From assembly GCA_903940125.1 (NCBI GenBank), contig CAJAJL010000067.1, forward strand, positions 62,001-126,000: 64,000 bases of DNA, read 5' to 3'. The stretch is from an uncultured Chlorobiaceae bacterium (lineage in GTDB: Bacteria > Bacteroidota > Chlorobiia > Chlorobiales > Chlorobiaceae). Positions 62,211 to 64,000 of this stretch are shown in pieces; the stretch's first letter is position 1; each line of letters starts with the position of its first letter. Made by a program: the position numbers and the translations under genes. Under the pieces are notes generated by a model. It was not told where the DNA came from. It did no database searches and worked only from the letters and a program-made list of their open reading frames with translations.

Positions 62211-63902
62211 ATGAGAGCTAAACCCTGGATCAGCCATTACGACAAAGGGGTGCCCCACACGCTTCAGCCTTATCCGGAACAGACATTAATTGATGTCGTT
62301 CGAAAGACGGTGGAAGAGTCTCCGAAACAGACCATGATGTTCTTCAAGGGTGCCTCTATCTCATACGGAGAATTCGAACAGCAAAGTAATGCACTGGCAT
62401 TGGCTCTTCTCTCACTTGGTATCGGCAAAGGTGACCGCGTAGCCTTGATCATGCCTAACTCTCCTCAGATGTTGATCAGTGAGTTCGGTATATGGAAAGC
62501 AGGAGCTATTGCGGTTCCCATGAATCCGCTGTATACCCTCAATGAGTTTGAGCACGCACTTAATGAATGCGGCGCGGAAACTGCCATTGTCTTGACTCCC
62601 TTTTATAAGAAAATCAAGCAGGTTCAGCCGGATTCGCGTCTGAAAAGAGTTATTGCGACCAATATCAAGGAGTATCTATCACCTTTTAACACACTTCTTT
62701 TTTCGGTTTTTAAAGAAAAAAAGGATGGGCACAGAGTAACATTGAAGCCTGGTGATCACTGGTTGGGCGATCTTATCAGGGCTCATTCCGGGGTTACATT
62801 TACTCCGATACTCATCAAGCATGACACTCCAGCGCTTTTTCTCTTTTCAGGAGGGACAACGGGCAATCCCAAGTGTGTTGTCATTACTCATCATGGGCTT
62901 GTGATTACAGGTATGCAGATTGCCAGCTGGTTCAGTGTCATTCTCGAAAAAGGAAAAGATGTCATTCTTCTGAACATGCCGCTGTTTCATGTCTATGCCC
63001 AGGTCGGGATTATGTCCGCGGCTTTAATGCAGCGCTACCCTCTTGCCCTTGTTCCCAATCCGCGCGATATCAATGACCTGCTGCATACCATTAAAACCCT
63101 TAAACCAGCAGTGCTGCCAGGAGTGCCAACCCTGTTTACCGCCCTGATAAATCATCCAAAAGTCAAGCGGGACGGTTCAATTCTGAAATCACTTAAACTC
63201 AGTGTGTCGGGTGCAGCTCCCCTCATGCTTGAAAACAAAAGACGTTTTGAAGAGCTTACCGGAGGCAGGATTATTGATGCATACAGTCTTACCGAATCTG
63301 CACTTGCATCGGTTTTCACTCCGATATTAGGTACCTATAAGTATGGCTCGGTAGGCATTCCTGTTCCGGATGTTGAGGTTCGGATCGTTGAGGCGGAGAA
63401 CGGTCATGATATTCTTGCTGAGCTTGAAGTCGGAGAAATCATTATGCGAGCTCCCCAGATCATGAAGGAGTACTGGCAGAACCCTATTGAAACAGCACTT
63501 GTGCTTCGTGATGGATGGCTTTATACCGGGGATCTTGGTTATCTCGATGAGGATGGATATCTCTTCATTGTTGACCGTAAAAAAGATGTCATAAAACCAG
63601 GCGGCTTCCAGGTCTGGCCTAGGGATGTTGAAGAGGTCATAGCCGTTCATCCCTCAGTATTCGAAGTTGGTGTTGCAGGAGTACCTGATGCCTATCAGGG
63701 AGAAGCTGTAAAGGCCTGGGTTGTCCTGCGTGAAGGTCAGCAACTTTCCGCCGAAGAACTTCAGGAGCACTGCCGTAAAGATCTTGCCGCCTATAAAGTT
63801 CCTAAACATGTGGAATTTACGACTGCTCTTCCAAAATCAACGATAGGCAAACTGCTTCGCCGAAAACTTATCGAAGCGCATAGCGATGCCGAAAAGGCAT
63901 GA
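62211..63902 (+). CDS. Long-chain acyl-CoA synthetase / AMP-dependent ligase
   Basis: LFSGGTTGNPKCVVITH, YSLTESA, GWLYTGDLGYLDEDGYLFIVDRKKDVIKPGGFQV motifs. Confidence 0.94.
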   Translation: MRAKPWISHYDKGVPHTLQPYPEQTLIDVVRKTVEESPKQTMMFFKGASISYGEFEQQSNALALALLSLGIGKGDRVALIMPNSPQMLISEFGIWKAGAIAVPMNPLYTLNEFEHALNECGAETAIVLTPFYKKIKQVQPDSRLKRVIATNIKEYLSPFNTLLFSVFKEKKDGHRVTLKPGDHWLGDLIRAHSGVTFTPILIKHDTPALFLFSGGTTGNPKCVVITHHGLVITGMQIASWFSVILEKGKDVILLNMPLFHVYAQVGIMSAALMQRYPLALVPNPRDINDLLHTIKTLKPAVLPGVPTLFTALINHPKVKRDGSILKSLKLSVSGAAPLMLENKRRFEELTGGRIIDAYSLTESALASVFTPILGTYKYGSVGIPVPDVEVRIVEAENGHDILAELEVGEIIMRAPQIMKEYWQNPIETALVLRDGWLYTGDLGYLDEDGYLFIVDRKKDVIKPGGFQVWPRDVEEVIAVHPSVFEVGVAGVPDAYQGEAVKAWVVLREGQQLSAEELQEHCRKDLAAYKVPKHVEFTTALPKSTIGKLLRRKLIEAHSDAEKA

Positions 63903-63909
63903 GATTGAG

Positions 63910-64000
63910 TCAGCCGCAGATGTTCCGTATAGCTCCTGCAACAATCGGGATGCCTTGTGCAATCTGTTCAGGAGTGTTGTTGCAGTACGAGAGTCGCAGC
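63910..64000 (-). CDS. C-terminal fragment of a class I/II aminotransferase (continues past the window)
   Basis: Minus-strand reading gives LRLSYCNNTPEQIAQGIPIVAGAIRNICG*, typical of MocR/LysN-like aminotransferase C-termini. Confidence 0.6.
   Translation of the reverse strand, partial: LRLSYCNNTPEQIAQGIPIVAGAIRNICG

Noticed and set aside
1-64000. CRISPR arrays, complete insertion sequences, rRNA genes, prophage, large secondary-metabolite clusters
   Set aside because: Looked for regular direct repeats, transposase/integrase motifs and rRNA signatures while reading; none was recognised in this window.

Overview
The window is ordinary, dense bacterial chromosome. Gene content and order suggest green sulfur bacteria (Chlorobiales), but this is inferred, not searched. 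Main blocks: rlmD/rhomboid/pgk/mltG; a complete division and cell-wall (dcw) cluster mraZ-rsmH-ftsL-ftsI-murE-murF-mraY-murD-ftsW-murG-murC-ftsQ-ftsA-ftsZ (6.7-23.4 kb); a partial ATP synthase operon (two AtpI/AtpZ-like genes, then a, c, b, delta) without alpha, beta, gamma or epsilon; tRNA-Ala(CGC); nadD; argS/HAD/trpS; the small SRP RNA; a deoxyhypusine-synthase-like gene; transaldolase; a three-subunit succinate dehydrogenase/fumarate reductase; feoAB; topA; and a biotin operon birA-bioB-F-G-C-D-A. The most unusual locus is 42.3-45.4 kb. It encodes a RecQ-family helicase fused to a C-terminal ComF-like phosphoribosyltransferase (PRTase) domain, followed 2 bp later by a DprA/SMF-family protein. 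The PRTase plus DprA pairing recalls the ShosTA toxin-antitoxin/defence arrangement, here with an added helicase. Other notable signals read directly from sequence: three TGGKN repeats at exact 10-bp period upstream of mraZ (probable MraZ operator), a TTGTCAACC-N14-GGTTGACAT palindrome upstream of birA (probable BirA operator), and two FtsZ C-terminal-peptide-like motifs in one FtsZ.
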